Below, piece after piece: positions 42,777 through 42,858 of a DNA stretch of 42,858 nt. The position numbers and the translations under genes were made by a program. The first letter of the stretch is position 1. Every line of letters starts with the position of its first letter. Below the pieces are notes generated by a model. The model did not search any database, had not been told where the DNA came from, and saw only the letters and a program-made list of their open reading frames with translations. The DNA is from JBBARC01 sp040400005 (GTDB taxonomy: Bacteria > Pseudomonadota > Alphaproteobacteria > Acetobacterales > Acetobacteraceae), in NCBI GenBank assembly GCA_040400005.1, contig JBBARC010000028.1, positions 1 to 42,858 of the forward strand. The letters are read 5' to 3'.

Positions 42777-42811
42777 GAAGTAAGAATTTTCTTTTTGACT
42801 TCCGAAAAAAG
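42777..42811. repeat. Partial/variant hairpin repeat (copy G)
   Basis: CTTTTTGACTTCCGAAAAAAG is the reverse complement of the loop-plus-stem subtype seen in copy F (TTTTTCGGAAGTCAAAAG). Only one arm is present; the sequence changes at about 42811 to an IS-end-like string. Confidence 0.65.
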
Positions 42812-42858
42812 GTAACTGCCCAGGTCTCTCCGGTCTGATCAAGCGGCCTGCAGCCGAG
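42812..42858. mobile_element. Possible insertion-sequence terminus at the right window edge
   Basis: TAACTGCCCAGGTCTCTCCGGTCT resembles the motif pair at the left edge (CAGGTGCCCGGTCT). It interrupts hairpin repeat copy G. No transposase sequence fits in the remaining bases. Confidence 0.3.

Overview
The window looks like a scaffold from a GC-rich alphaproteobacterium, most likely a relative of the Acetobacteraceae (order Rhodospirillales). This rests on the acpP-fabF-mltG and metK-trmB neighbourhoods, type I QueF, an ArsR-methyltransferase fusion ahead of B12-dependent metH, and protein sequences of alphaproteobacterial type. It is inference from remembered family patterns, not from a search. 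The scaffold has a gap of exactly 100 N at 8933-9032. Both window ends carry motifs that look like insertion-sequence termini, so they may be natural assembly breaks.

Layout. 0.1-4.4 kb: cell-wall and fatty-acid genes (mltG, fabF, acpP) and a fosmidomycin-resistance-type exporter. 4.6-7.3 kb: two tandem PstS-like periplasmic binding proteins without transporter partners, the second frameshifted. 7.4-11.4 kb: an EEP-family phosphoesterase, a ClpP-type protease, the gap with a 24-bp tandem repeat, trmB and metK. 11.7-14.1 kb: a chemoreceptor ending in a PilZ domain. 14.1-21.9 kb, all on the minus strand: nine tightly packed genes comprising an ABC ATPase, a periplasmic binding protein, a VOC protein, queA, tgt, queF, an unassigned radical SAM enzyme, queG and a ribbon-helix-helix protein. 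Almost every junction is an overlapping start/stop.

22-25.9 kb is an accessory island. It holds a two-gene module of lower GC (a DUF6932-like nucleotidyltransferase plus an unrecognised 313-residue partner), a RES/Xre toxin-antitoxin pair, a long stretch without genes, and a conserved hypothetical gene whose 5' end looks damaged. 26-31.7 kb: a 3-hydroxyisobutyryl-CoA hydrolase, a glutathione S-transferase, a secreted phosphodiesterase, and a flavin monooxygenase divergent from a TetR regulator with two overlapping palindromes between them.

32-42.7 kb is a methionine/cobalamin block. A plus-strand run (ArsR-methyltransferase, metH, a CDF metal transporter, btuF, btuC, btuD, cobalamin adenosyltransferase) appears to be one operon behind a perfect palindrome, which is shared with a divergent CxCC mini-protein resembling part of CobW. 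Convergent to it is btuB, preceded by a clear cobalamin riboswitch. Together these import B12 through the outer and inner membranes, adenosylate it and use it in methionine synthesis.

A family of intergenic double-hairpin repeats (four full and three partial copies) punctuates the window. It supplies probable terminators and, in places, coding or ribosome-binding sequence to its neighbours. I saw no rRNA, tRNA or CRISPR array.
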